A DNA stretch of 20,629 nt from a virus, in IMG/VR virus record IMGVR_UViG_3300050821_021923, positions 1 through 20,629 of that record. The stretch is one strand, 5' to 3'. This document shows, piece by piece, positions 14,085 to 20,321 of this stretch. Within the stretch, counting starts at the first letter, position 1; the number at the start of each line of letters is the position of its first letter. The position numbers and the translations under genes were made by a program. The notes beneath the pieces are model-generated. The model did no database searches, was not told the DNA's origin, and saw only the letters and a list, made by a program, of their open reading frames with translations.

Positions 14085-14569
14085 GCTGCAGCTTTCGCCC
14101 GGTTGTAAGTGTCGAGTTCTTGGATAGTCCGCTCGCAGAACCCGCTGACCGCGTCGGTGTCTAGCGGCGGCAGCGCGCTGTAGTAGGCGTGCAGCGACGC
14201 CGTGAACGGCAGCCCCCGGATCCCGCAGGGGCACGGCAGCTCAGGGCGGTGGCGGGCACGGACGGTCAGCTCGACGTCGCCGGTGATGCTGAGCACCTCG
14301 GTCTCCGGCTCGGCCACCAGGCACATCGCGTCGGTAGCGTGGGCCACGGCGGCGTCGACCAGCCGGTCGATCATCCGGGTGCGCACCGCCTCGCCGAGAT
14401 GCCGGCGGATCACATCGTGCGGCACCTTGCCGGGGCGGAAGCCGTGCCGCGTGTACACGCGACCGAGGTCCTCGATCTCCTCGGCGATGCGCGCCTCCAC
14501 CTGGGCGGCGGGGATCGTGACCGCCAAGTCGCGGGTGAAGAACGTGCGGGCAGTCTCGGTGACCTTCAT
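14081..14569 (-). CDS. Trigger-factor-like ribosome-binding domain protein
   Basis: The first 115 of 162 residues read as the N-terminal domain of trigger factor, the bacterial chaperone that sits at the ribosome tunnel exit. GFRPGKVP occupies residues 43-50, the same numbers as GFRKGKVP in Escherichia coli trigger factor, whose FRK loop docks on ribosomal protein L23; Phe44 and Arg45 are kept and the lysine is proline. The preceding stretch LAVTIPAAQVEARIAEEIEDLGR and following HDVIRRHLGEAVRTRMIDRLVDAA also match in order and spacing. ELTVRARHRPEL near 100-111 fits the last strand. The peptidyl-prolyl isomerase and C-terminal chaperone domains are missing; a 45-residue unrelated tail with a CPC motif replaces them. 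The ATG at 14569 overlaps the upstream stop (ATGA). Its operon suggests assistance to late protein folding or a hold on host ribosomes. Confidence 0.78.
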   Translation of the reverse strand: MKVTETARTFFTRDLAVTIPAAQVEARIAEEIEDLGRVYTRHGFRPGKVPHDVIRRHLGEAVRTRMIDRLVDAAVAHATDAMCLVAEPETEVLSITGDVELTVRARHRPELPCPCGIRGLPFTASLHAYYSALPPLDTDAVSGFCERTIQELDTYNRAKAAA

Positions 14570-14805
14570 CGCTTCGCCGCCTGCTGGAAGCCGCTACTCG
14601 CGACCGGCGCGGGCGGCGTGATGCCGAGGTCGAGCAGCAGCTGGCGGTACTGGTCCGGCGCGCCCGCCGCCGAGGCGAAGGTCACCAGCGCCTGCTCCAG
14701 GCGGTCGAGGCGGTCCAAGATAGTCTGCTCAATCGGATTTGGACCTGGGCCACCAACGGGAGCCACGAGGTCCGCCTCATTCACCATAATCGTCGGTGTT
14801 GGCAT
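14566..14805 (-). CDS. Small coiled-coil-like protein (79 aa)
   Basis: The ATG at 14805 is preceded by AGGGAAG, a good ribosome binding site, and the stop overlaps the start of the trigger-factor-like gene (ATGA). The protein has a proline/glycine-rich N-terminus, then NPIEQTILDRLDRLEQALVTF, a heptad-like helix that may form a coiled coil, and a proline/alanine-rich end. No catalytic motif is present. Short proteins of this type near terminase genes can be scaffold-like or terminase accessory proteins; the sequence does not say which. Confidence 0.65.
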   Translation of the reverse strand: MPTPTIMVNEADLVAPVGGPGPNPIEQTILDRLDRLEQALVTFASAAGAPDQYRQLLLDLGITPPAPVASSGFQQAAKR

Positions 14806-14806
14806 A

Positions 14807-15085
14807 CTATCTTCCCTCCATCATCATGCGCTCGATCTGCTCGCGGTCGGTGAACCACAGCGGCCGGGCGATCGGCCGGGGCATCGGCGGTCGCGGCTCG
14901 CGGACGGCGAGCGGCACGCTGCCGTGCCCGATACGCGTCTTCGAGGGCAGGCTAGCGCTCTGGCCGATGCGGGTCACGGTCTTGACCGACACCCCGGCTA
15001 GCGTCGCGATCTGGGTCAGCGTATGCTCGGCCCACAAGCGGCGGACCTGGTGGCGGATGGCCGGGGTGACGATGACGCGCGGCAT
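14807..15085 (-). CDS. Helix-turn-helix DNA-binding protein (92 aa)
   Basis: ATG at 15085 shares a base with the TGA stop of the large terminase gene (TGATG). A TTG one codon earlier is possible but less likely. Residues 10-45 contain HQVRRLWAEHTLTQIATLAGVSVKTVTRI, a helix-turn-helix of the type found in resolvases, transposases and small regulators: a first helix, TLTQIATLAGVS for helix two and turn, and VKTVTRI for the recognition helix. The rest is proline and arginine-rich, unlike a repressor with a dimerisation domain. Placed after the large terminase it might be a regulator or a DNA-recognition part of packaging. Confidence 0.75.
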   Translation of the reverse strand: MPRVIVTPAIRHQVRRLWAEHTLTQIATLAGVSVKTVTRIGQSASLPSKTRIGHGSVPLAVREPRPPMPRPIARPLWFTDREQIERMMMEGR

Positions 15086-17055
15086 CAACGCCCCCTATTA
15101 GTCCACGGACCGGCGGCCGCGCTCCGCTGCAGCAATGCGTTGCTGACGAACAGCCCCGAGCCGACAACCGGCTTCGGCTTATTCTGCTGACCGTAGGCCT
15201 CGCCCTGGAACCCGGTCTGGCTGCGCGCGACGATCTCGTGGGTTACCCGCATGTCGGCGCCGGTGCGCGCGTAGAGGATCATCAGCGCGTCAGCTAGGTT
15301 CGGGCTGCGCGTGCCCTCGGGCGCTTTGTCGATCTCCATCTTGCCGGTCGGCGGGTCCTTCTTGAACACGGGCTGGCTCAGCTCGGCCGTGAGCTTCAGC
15401 CGCATACCCGGCTGGCCCTCGTCGATCGAGCGGCTCAACGAGATGATCTCGTCACGGTGCGCCGGCGTCACCTCGCCGGTCTCGTCGTCCGGCACCAGCG
15501 CGCGGTACGTCACGCGGAAGCGCTCGCGCAGGCTCCACCACGCCTGCGCCTTGCGGTTACGGAACATGTCCTTGTTCTTGCGGCCCTTGACGTCCTGCGC
15601 CTCGGGCATGTAGGGGGCCTCGCTGCTGCGAAACGGGGTCACGTAACGCGCGGGCTGACCGTTGGCGCTGCGGTGCTCGTTGACCCGCCGCGCGTCGCCG
15701 CGGCAGCTGGCGCCCATGCCGTCGCTGTCGTAGCGGAAGCCCTCGAGCTCGAAGTGGTCGCAGATGCGGAACGCGCGCTCGACACTGGCGTAGATGTCCG
15801 AGCCCTTGCCGGCCCACTCTTCGACCCACTCGACGACGACCCCGTGGGCCACCGCGAACGCCAGCAGATCGCCACCCTCGTCGGCCACGTCGAAGCCGCC
15901 GCTCTTCTTGCCCGTCGGCTCGATGCCGAGCTTCTCGTGCGCGTCGAACGCGGCCAGCACCCACGCATGGGGGATGACCACGCCCTCGACGCTAGCGGCG
16001 TAGTCGATGTCGAGCTCTTGGGCCACGATTGCCGGACTGAACGCCTCGGCGCGCTGCTTGGCGTACCAGGCGTCGTCCTTCCGCGGGTCATCCTTCCAGT
16101 GGAACGTGAAGACCTTGACCCGGCCGGAGTGACGCAGCTGCTCGAACGGGCCACCGAGCCCGGCGGGGGTCGAGATATCCTGGCGACAGTTGGTCGTCGA
16201 ACTCAAGCTCGCCTCAGCCAGCTGCGGGTGCTCGAGGTGCGCCGACTCATCGATGAAGTAGATGCTCGTGCGCGAGCCGCGGCCGATGTTATCACCCTGC
16301 TCGCCTGACAGCATCGAGTTCGTGTCAGGAAAACGAATCCGCATCTGCGCGGTATCGCGTCTCGGGTCCCACGAACCGCGAAATTCGGGCGGTAGCGAAC
16401 TCACAAAGGCACGAGCCTTCCAGAACAAGCTCTTCGGTTCGCCAATCGCATCGACATACTCCGCCAGACGGCTACCGAAGCCCGCGACGAAGCCCTCGGT
16501 CAGTAGCGCCAGAGTGCAACTAAGGCTGACCGCCAACCAACTGACACCACTCTCGCGCGACTTTTCGGTAAGCCCGCGCTGACGATTCTTCCAGCACTCT
16601 ACAACGAAGTCGATCCACTCGCGCTGGCGCGGGAACAGCACGAACGGGATGCTAGCCGGCAGGCCGACGTCCGCGTTGCGCGGGTCGAAGGTCATGCCCC
16701 AGTCGCTGATGAAATCGGCAGGGCGCTCGCGGTAGAACTCACGCAGCGGCCCCATCAGCCGCGGGTCGGTCCGCAGTCGCGCTAGGCGCTCGTCGCGCAA
16801 CGCGTAGAGCGGCGCGTAATCCGGGGCCATGTAGTCGAACGCCTCGAACTCATCGCCACGCACCCAGCCCACCGGGTCGCCGCCGTACTCGCCGGGGTCC
16901 AGCGGAGCGTATCCGCGCTCGGTACGCTTGCGCTCGGCCACCTCGGCCTCGAGCCGGCGGCGCTCCTCGGGCGCGAAGTAGCGGCGGTAGAGCTCCTCCT
17001 GCCGCTCGCGGGGCAGCCCGCGTAGGCGTTCCTTAAGCTCGATCTGGCTCAGCAC
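15085..17055 (-). CDS. terL: Terminase large subunit (TerL), packaging ATPase and nuclease
   Basis: This 656-aa protein drives DNA into the prohead and cuts it. In the ATPase half, GLTEKSRESGVSWLAV (near 161-176) is the Walker A region in the variant form with lysine ahead of the glycine, SIYFIDESAHLEHP (near 264-277) the Walker B with the catalytic Glu, and SLSSTTN (near 283-289) the coupling motif. In the C-terminal half, GGFDVADEGGDLLAF (387-400), YDSDGMGA (near 440) and SPNLADALMILY (near 593-605) supply the acidic residues of the RNase H-like nuclease. The N-terminal 115 residues are a charged, helical extension. The start is GTG at 17055, overlapping the small basic protein by 23 bases, with no strong ribosome binding site, which suggests coupling. 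Length is at the upper end for phage TerL. The best anchor of the whole window. Confidence 0.96.
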   Translation of the reverse strand: MLSQIELKERLRGLPRERQEELYRRYFAPEERRRLEAEVAERKRTERGYAPLDPGEYGGDPVGWVRGDEFEAFDYMAPDYAPLYALRDERLARLRTDPRLMGPLREFYRERPADFISDWGMTFDPRNADVGLPASIPFVLFPRQREWIDFVVECWKNRQRGLTEKSRESGVSWLAVSLSCTLALLTEGFVAGFGSRLAEYVDAIGEPKSLFWKARAFVSSLPPEFRGSWDPRRDTAQMRIRFPDTNSMLSGEQGDNIGRGSRTSIYFIDESAHLEHPQLAEASLSSTTNCRQDISTPAGLGGPFEQLRHSGRVKVFTFHWKDDPRKDDAWYAKQRAEAFSPAIVAQELDIDYAASVEGVVIPHAWVLAAFDAHEKLGIEPTGKKSGGFDVADEGGDLLAFAVAHGVVVEWVEEWAGKGSDIYASVERAFRICDHFELEGFRYDSDGMGASCRGDARRVNEHRSANGQPARYVTPFRSSEAPYMPEAQDVKGRKNKDMFRNRKAQAWWSLRERFRVTYRALVPDDETGEVTPAHRDEIISLSRSIDEGQPGMRLKLTAELSQPVFKKDPPTGKMEIDKAPEGTRSPNLADALMILYARTGADMRVTHEIVARSQTGFQGEAYGQQNKPKPVVGSGLFVSNALLQRSAAAGPWTNRGR

Positions 17056-17236
17056 GCCGATTGTCGCTGGCGTGCCGATCCATACAGATCGAGTAGGGAT
17101 CGCGCCACATGATCGGCTGCGGGCGGCGCATACGCTTGAATATTCTCAAGTAAAGATCAACGCGACGTGGCAACAGCGGGACGCTGCTCCCGTACGGCCA
17201 CTCGAATTCGCGAAGTTTACGGAAGCTGTTCTTCAC
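17033..17236 (-). CDS. Small basic protein between the terminase genes (67 aa)
   Basis: GTG at 17236 overlaps the stop of the candidate small terminase (GTGA). The frame is open to 17566, but the upstream part lies over that gene and is noise. The product, starting MKNSFRKLREFEWPYGSSVPLLPRRVDLYLRIFKRM, is strongly basic with aromatic residues and is unlike its GC-rich surroundings in base use. It overlaps the start of the large terminase by 23 bases. It may bind nucleic acid or help the terminase; no motif identifies it. Its tight fit between two genes supports it being real. Confidence 0.6.
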   Translation of the reverse strand: MKNSFRKLREFEWPYGSSVPLLPRRVDLYLRIFKRMRRPQPIMWRDPYSICMDRHASDNRRAEPDRA

Positions 17237-17682
17237 TCCGCCGCCTCGGCGAACTCGGGCTCGTCGGCGAGCAGCTCGCTGACCGAGGCCAGGTTCTCGA
17301 TCAGCTCGAGGTCGGCCATCTCCTTCGGGTCGCGCGTGCCGCCGATCTTCACCATGCTCAGCTTCGCGTGCATGTACGGCGCGAGGTCGACCGCGCAGGC
17401 CTGCGCGTCCTGGCGCGACTGGCGCGACTTCCTGTGGATAGCCTGCAGCTCCTTCACCGGTGCGCCCTTCTCCAGCAGCCGGTAGAAGTCGGAGTCGAGC
17501 AGCTCGGCCTCCTGGTGGTAGAAATGCATGTTGATCGCCATCACCTGCATCGGCGTCAGGTGGCAATCCGCGAGGATCTTGCGGGCCTTGCCGGGCGAGA
17601 GCTGTGGCGGGCGCCCGTGGCCCCGATGCTCCAGGGTCAAGGTACCGGGCTGCCGGGGGCGGCGGTTGGGGCGTCCGGGCAT
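17233..17682 (-). CDS. Candidate terminase small subunit (TerS)
   Basis: The 149-aa protein lies two genes upstream of the large terminase, the usual place of TerS. It begins MPGRPNRRPRQPGTL, a basic, proline-rich start seen in many phage TerS proteins (MPGRP), followed by SPGKARKILADCHLTPMQVMAINMHFY, a helical segment that could be the DNA-binding part. The middle has AQACAVDLAPYMHAKLSMVKI and the end is acidic (ADLELIENLASVSELLADEPEF), which could contact TerL. TerS recognises the phage DNA and starts packaging. The match is by position and pattern only. It starts at the ATG at 17682; a copy of this start region occurs at 17819-17832. Confidence 0.65.
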   Translation of the reverse strand: MPGRPNRRPRQPGTLTLEHRGHGRPPQLSPGKARKILADCHLTPMQVMAINMHFYHQEAELLDSDFYRLLEKGAPVKELQAIHRKSRQSRQDAQACAVDLAPYMHAKLSMVKIGGTRDPKEMADLELIENLASVSELLADEPEFAEAAE

Positions 17683-17832
17683 TACCGCTTAGCCAGCATC
17701 ACGCAAATGGCTATTGTCAATAACCCGGTGGGAATCACTCACGATCCGATTCCGATGTGCCTAAAGTTTCCGGCTTCACCAGGTGCGGTGTCACGATTCT
17801 CCCTCAACTTTACCGATAGGGCGTCCGGGCAT
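17669..17832. repeat. 14-bp direct repeat: the start of the small terminase gene is duplicated
   Basis: GGGCGTCCGGGCAT occurs at 17669-17682, where it is the start of the small terminase gene (MPGRP on the minus strand), and again at 17819-17832, three bases beyond the stop of the HNH gene. The second copy opens a frame of 13 codons, MPGRPIGKVEGES, and then stops. The two copies are 136 bases apart. Confidence 0.9.
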
Positions 17833-17835
17833 GGC
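17683..17835 (-). promoter_or_regulatory. Gap between HNH gene and small terminase with a possible promoter
   Basis: This 153-base gap has no gene of its own apart from the 13-codon duplicate. On the minus strand a perfect -35 hexamer TTGACA (complement of 17715-17720) lies 33 bases before the ATG of the candidate small terminase. The expected -10 is weak (TGGCTA at 19 bases spacing). A promoter restarting transcription for the head genes is possible, not shown. Confidence 0.35.
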
Positions 17836-18399
17836 TTAGGCAGCAGCCAGTTGCGTGCGATGACTACGGCGCTTTTGGCGACGCTTTACTCGCACTAATT
17901 GGTCTAAAGCAATTACCTCAACCGTTTTAGCAACTAATATCATAGCAAATCTATCACTAATTCCAGCAATCTTACCCCTTCTCCCGTAATACTTTCCCTC
18001 TTCGCGAATAGATACAGTATTGCCACGAGTAAATTCCGTTAAATTTACTCGCCCCTTTGCTTCTAAGTAATTTTCCAGCGCGATAAATATTTCTGAATTA
18101 GGGTGCAATTTGGAGACGTCCATCTTTATCGGCGTAACCCAGCCCAACTCTTCCCAATTCTGAATAACGTTTCCGTCTTTATCGAGCAGCCACGGTGCCC
18201 AATGGGACATAAGGCGATCTTTTTTAGACCTATTGCAGGAAGTACACAATATCTGAAAATTGCTAGGCCGGTCTGAACCGCCCTTAGCTCGGGGATGAAT
18301 GTGATCTAATTCCCACGAGACTTCGTGTAAATCCGCGCCGCATCGCAGGCAACGAAAATTACATCGTTGAAGCAATCTACTGGCGATTTCTCGAGCCAT
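17836..18399 (-). CDS. HNH endonuclease with a C-terminal KOW-like domain
   Basis: The start ATG at 18399 (MAREIASRLL) gives 187 aa; an upstream TTG in frame at 18441 is less likely. The HNH part has CLRC (Cys17, Cys20), VSWELDHIHPRAKGG with the Asp-His pair at 32-33, NFQILCTSCNRSK with the second Cys pair at 52 and 55 and the final Asn. The DNA-cleaving fold is complete with its zinc knuckle. After a linker, residues 125-175 read TVSIREEGKYYGRRGKIAGIS and end VIALDQLVRV, a KOW/SH3-like barrel as in NusG and some ribosomal proteins, an unusual addition. The gene is markedly AT-rich against its neighbours and lies next to the packaging genes, as many homing HNH genes do. It may be mobile, or it may assist terminase in making cos ends, as HNH proteins do in several phages. 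Confidence 0.85.
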   Translation of the reverse strand: MAREIASRLLQRCNFRCLRCGADLHEVSWELDHIHPRAKGGSDRPSNFQILCTSCNRSKKDRLMSHWAPWLLDKDGNVIQNWEELGWVTPIKMDVSKLHPNSEIFIALENYLEAKGRVNLTEFTRGNTVSIREEGKYYGRRGKIAGISDRFAMILVAKTVEVIALDQLVRVKRRQKRRSHRTQLAAA

Positions 18400-18573
18400 T
18401 TTGCCCGCTTTACCTATAGCAAGGGCAGGTACGCGGAACAAGGATGTTCACGCGCAGAGGCTTTAATGCCGAGGCCGCTTCGGCCATCTCGCATCCCGGT
18501 TCTTCCCGGCAGTCGGGAATAGCGGTAACCCAACAGGATGAGCTTAGTAAGCCGATTTTAGGCGCGGGTAAAG
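18400..18573. other. Gap between the small Cys-rich gene and the HNH gene, with stem-loops
   Basis: This 174-base stretch contains GCCGA/TCGGC at 18468-18484 and a perfect TTCCCG/CGGGAA stem with a 5-base loop at 18503-18519. There is no T-run beside either, so neither is a plain terminator. A 62-aa frame at 18410-18598 overlaps both neighbours and shows no coding character, so I left it out. The gap may be the scar of the HNH insertion or hold its processing signals. Confidence 0.5.
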
Positions 18574-18816
18574 TTAAAATAAGGGCTCCTGCGCCCATCG
18601 ACGCTCAGCAAGCGTTATTTCACCGAAGTGGCGTCGCGGATTACCACAACAGGAATTGGCGCACGACTTCGGTTGCTCGCGAAATTTCGCCATCGCTCTC
18701 GGATCGGCCGCGCAAGGACATGCTAGATTGTTGTAGTGCTGGTTCACGTGCTCCTTACGCCGACGGTTGCCGTGCGAGTCAGCCTGGTGACGTCGGTAGG
18801 CGCGCGAACGGGTCAC
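18574..18816 (-). CDS. Small Cys-rich CGNPRR-type protein (80 aa)
   Basis: GTG at 18816 overlaps the stop of the NusG-like gene (GTGA). The basic N-terminus MTRSRAYRRHQADSHGNRRRKEH is followed by CPC near residue 33, SCANSCCGNPRRHFGEITLAERRW near 50-72, and a short end. The CANSCCGNPRRxxG arrangement recurs in a widespread family of small phage and bacterial proteins with a CGNPR motif, of unknown function to me; Cys spacing suggests zinc binding, and the basic start suggests nucleic acid contact. It is the second gene of the late operon, right after a transcription factor, so a role in regulation is possible. Confidence 0.7.
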   Translation of the reverse strand: MTRSRAYRRHQADSHGNRRRKEHVNQHYNNLACPCAADPRAMAKFREQPKSCANSCCGNPRRHFGEITLAERRWAQEPLF

Positions 18817-19430
18817 GCCGGTACCACCCCCACGGGACGCACCACCGGGAAGTCAAGGAACGTCAGCGGCTTCTGACGGCGGCCGACGACCCCGACCTTT
18901 CGCAGGTGCCCGAACGGCACCTCGGCCTTGATCTCGCCGACGTTGAACAGCCCGCGCAGCACGACCCAGGCGGTGGTCTTGGTCAGCCACTCCACGCGCC
19001 CGTCGAGCTTCTCCAGCACGCCGGTTATCACCGTCACCCGGTCGCCGCGGTCAAAGGGCACCTTCGCGGGCGCGTCCGTGGGCATCTCCATCAGCCAGTC
19101 GCTCTCGGTACTGCGGAGGATCATCTCCTCGACCCGGCCGTCGAGCGCGCGCTGCGGCTCCCCGCCGCCAATAAAACCCAAGTAACCCCTAGTATTCGCG
19201 ACCTCGTGCCACCGGTGCGCGAAGTAACGGGGCAGCTGCACGAAAGTATAGCCGGGGGTCATGGTAAACATGCGCGAGTAGGTGGCGCCGCGGTTGACCC
19301 ATCTGCGGCGCTCGACGGGACAGAATGCTCGGTATGGTGTTGGGTCTTGATCTAAGAGTCTTGCCGCTGGCAGCTCGTAGCCTGACGCGAACCGCGCGGC
19401 GTACCAGCCTATACTCGACTCAGCGCTCAA
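18813..19430 (-). CDS. NusG/RfaH-like transcription elongation (antitermination) factor
   Basis: The protein has the two-domain plan of NusG paralogues. An N-terminal NGN-like domain starts SIGWYAARFASGYELPAARLL and has FCPVERRRW, FTMTPGYTFVQLPRYF and GYLGFIGGGEPQ, the usual path of NGN strands, though with a longer middle. A C-terminal KOW domain follows with PFDRGDRVTVITGVLEKLDGRVEWL near residues 127-152 and a closing PFGHLRKV. NusG proteins bind RNA polymerase, stop pausing and couple it to other factors. I start at TTG 19430, because CGGGAG lies nine bases before it; TTG at 19448 is the longer alternative. It is the first gene of the leftward operon, about 80 bases after a strong promoter, so it may act on its own operon. 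Length (205 aa) is normal. Confidence 0.85.
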   Translation of the reverse strand: MSAESSIGWYAARFASGYELPAARLLDQDPTPYRAFCPVERRRWVNRGATYSRMFTMTPGYTFVQLPRYFAHRWHEVANTRGYLGFIGGGEPQRALDGRVEEMILRSTESDWLMEMPTDAPAKVPFDRGDRVTVITGVLEKLDGRVEWLTKTTAWVVLRGLFNVGEIKAEVPFGHLRKVGVVGRRQKPLTFLDFPVVRPVGVVPA

Positions 19431-19510
19431 AATCCAAGTCTCCCGCAACTAAATTCGCGTAACACGGACGGGCGCGCTCGGGGCAACCGCTCAACCGGCC
19501 CAAAGCAGAG

Positions 19511-19546
19511 CCGCGCAATTATACGCCCGCGAAGCAGCAAGGTAAA
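19511..19546 (-). promoter_or_regulatory. Sigma70-like promoter of the leftward late operon
   Basis: On the minus strand TTTACC (complement of 19541-19546) and a perfect TATAAT (complement of 19518-19523) are separated by 17 bases, the ideal spacing. The start of transcription would be near 19511, giving a leader of about 80 bases before the NusG-like gene. The -35 matches the consensus at four of six bases. I see no comparable promoter for the rightward genes. Confidence 0.65.
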
Positions 19547-19581
19547 CTAGCTTCTATTTTCTCCACTCTCCAGCCTCTTTA

Positions 19582-19690
19582 GTAACCCCCGTAACTATAG
19601 CGTAACTTATTATGTAACCCCTATAGAGTAGGGTATATGCCTTTGTATACTATAGCCTATCTACGCTTGTAACCCCCGTAACCCCTATAG
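19582..19690. repeat. Array of six GTAAC(CCC) repeats and four CTATAG palindromes
   Basis: GTAACCCCC or GTAACCCC starts at 19582, 19614, 19669 and 19678, and short GTAAC copies start at 19591 and 19602. CTATAG stands at 19595, 19621, 19650 and 19685. The 13-base unit GTAACCCCTATAG occurs identically at 19614-19626 and 19678-19690. Read on the minus strand this is CTATAGGGGTTAC. The array lies upstream of the leftward promoter. Confidence 0.85.
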
Positions 19691-19956
19691 TGTATATAAA
19701 GCTACGCTCGAAATACATATATCACTACACCTACTATACGTAGTCACATATAGTACGTACCTAAAAACACCCGCTACAGGGTAAACGTACAAGGTGCCCG
19801 GTTTTAGGCGGTTACGCGTTACGTCGTTATACTTATGCTAATATAGCGTAGCGCTAATACACTAATGTAATCAATCATCTAACTAAACACCCCCACCCGG
19901 CCCTAACTTTATATATTTACTTCGCCGCCCGTAGGGTATAGGCTCTTACCGTCGCT

Positions 19957-19971
19957 TTTTGACCGTCAAAA
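19957..19971. promoter_or_regulatory. Operator-like palindrome next to the first rightward gene
   Basis: TTTTGAC and GTCAAAA form a perfect 7-bp dyad around one base at 19957-19971. It touches AGGGGG at 19971-19976, the likely ribosome binding site of the gene starting at 19982, so a protein bound here could block transcription or translation of the replication genes. Confidence 0.55.
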
Positions 19972-19981
19972 GGGGGTTATC

Positions 19982-20299
19982 GTGCCGATCGAGGACCCGA
20001 ATATCGCCGCGTTCCTCACTCGTTGGTACGATCTCTTCGGCTACAACCCGGTCACGGTGCGCACCATCGTGGCCACCGCGCTAGAGCACGACCCGGACCT
20101 GCTGCGCTTACTGACGGCGCTCGCCCCCGAGCTGGCCCACGCGCCGCAGCCACGCCCCTTCTCGCGGTGGCTGCTGCGCCACGAGAACTTCCCGCTCGCC
20201 GATGGTGCCAACAACGCCTTCCGCCTTATGCGTCTGCGCACTACGGTTGACGGCGCCCTGTGGTGTCTCCGCCCCCTGACTGAGGCCGCTGTAGCTTAG
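19982..20299 (+). CDS. Unknown small protein at the start of the replication module (105 aa)
   Basis: GTG at 19982, five bases after AGGGGG, opens a 105-aa frame. It begins MPIEDPNIAAFLTRWYDLFGYNPVTVRTIV and has HDPDLLRLLTALAPELAHA in the middle. The end, RPFSRWLLRHENFPLAD...AFRLMRLRTTVDGALWCLRPL, resembles the winged-helix modules attached to phage primases and helicases, where a short basic wing ends in a Trp-containing strand. It may bind DNA at the origin or help the primase that begins 22 bases downstream of its stop. I know no named family for it. Confidence 0.65.
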   Translation: MPIEDPNIAAFLTRWYDLFGYNPVTVRTIVATALEHDPDLLRLLTALAPELAHAPQPRPFSRWLLRHENFPLADGANNAFRLMRLRTTVDGALWCLRPLTEAAVA

Positions 20300-20321
20300 C
20301 CGCGCACCGGACGCCTATCTC

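Larger units (their letters stand above)
19449..19981. promoter_or_regulatory. AT-rich divergent control region without genes, dyad- and repeat-rich
   Basis: This 533-base stretch separates the leftward and rightward genes and has no gene. It is far more AT-rich than its surroundings. It holds the leftward promoter (19511-19546), the GTAAC(CCC) repeats (19582-19690), CTATAG palindromes, GTACGTAC (19753-19760), two GCTAATA copies (19837-19843 and 19853-19859), and a palindrome at 19957-19971. Besides regulation, this could contain a replication origin, since iterated short motifs, AT-rich blocks and dyads are typical and the primase gene follows. Confidence 0.65.

Noticed and set aside
17237-17566. 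N-terminal extension of the small basic protein
   Set aside because: It overlaps the candidate small terminase and has no coding character; the GTGA junction at 17236 is clear.
18410-18598. 62-aa open frame between the HNH and Cys-rich genes
   Set aside because: It overlaps the end of the Cys-rich gene, contains stem-loops, and lacks a ribosome binding site or motif.
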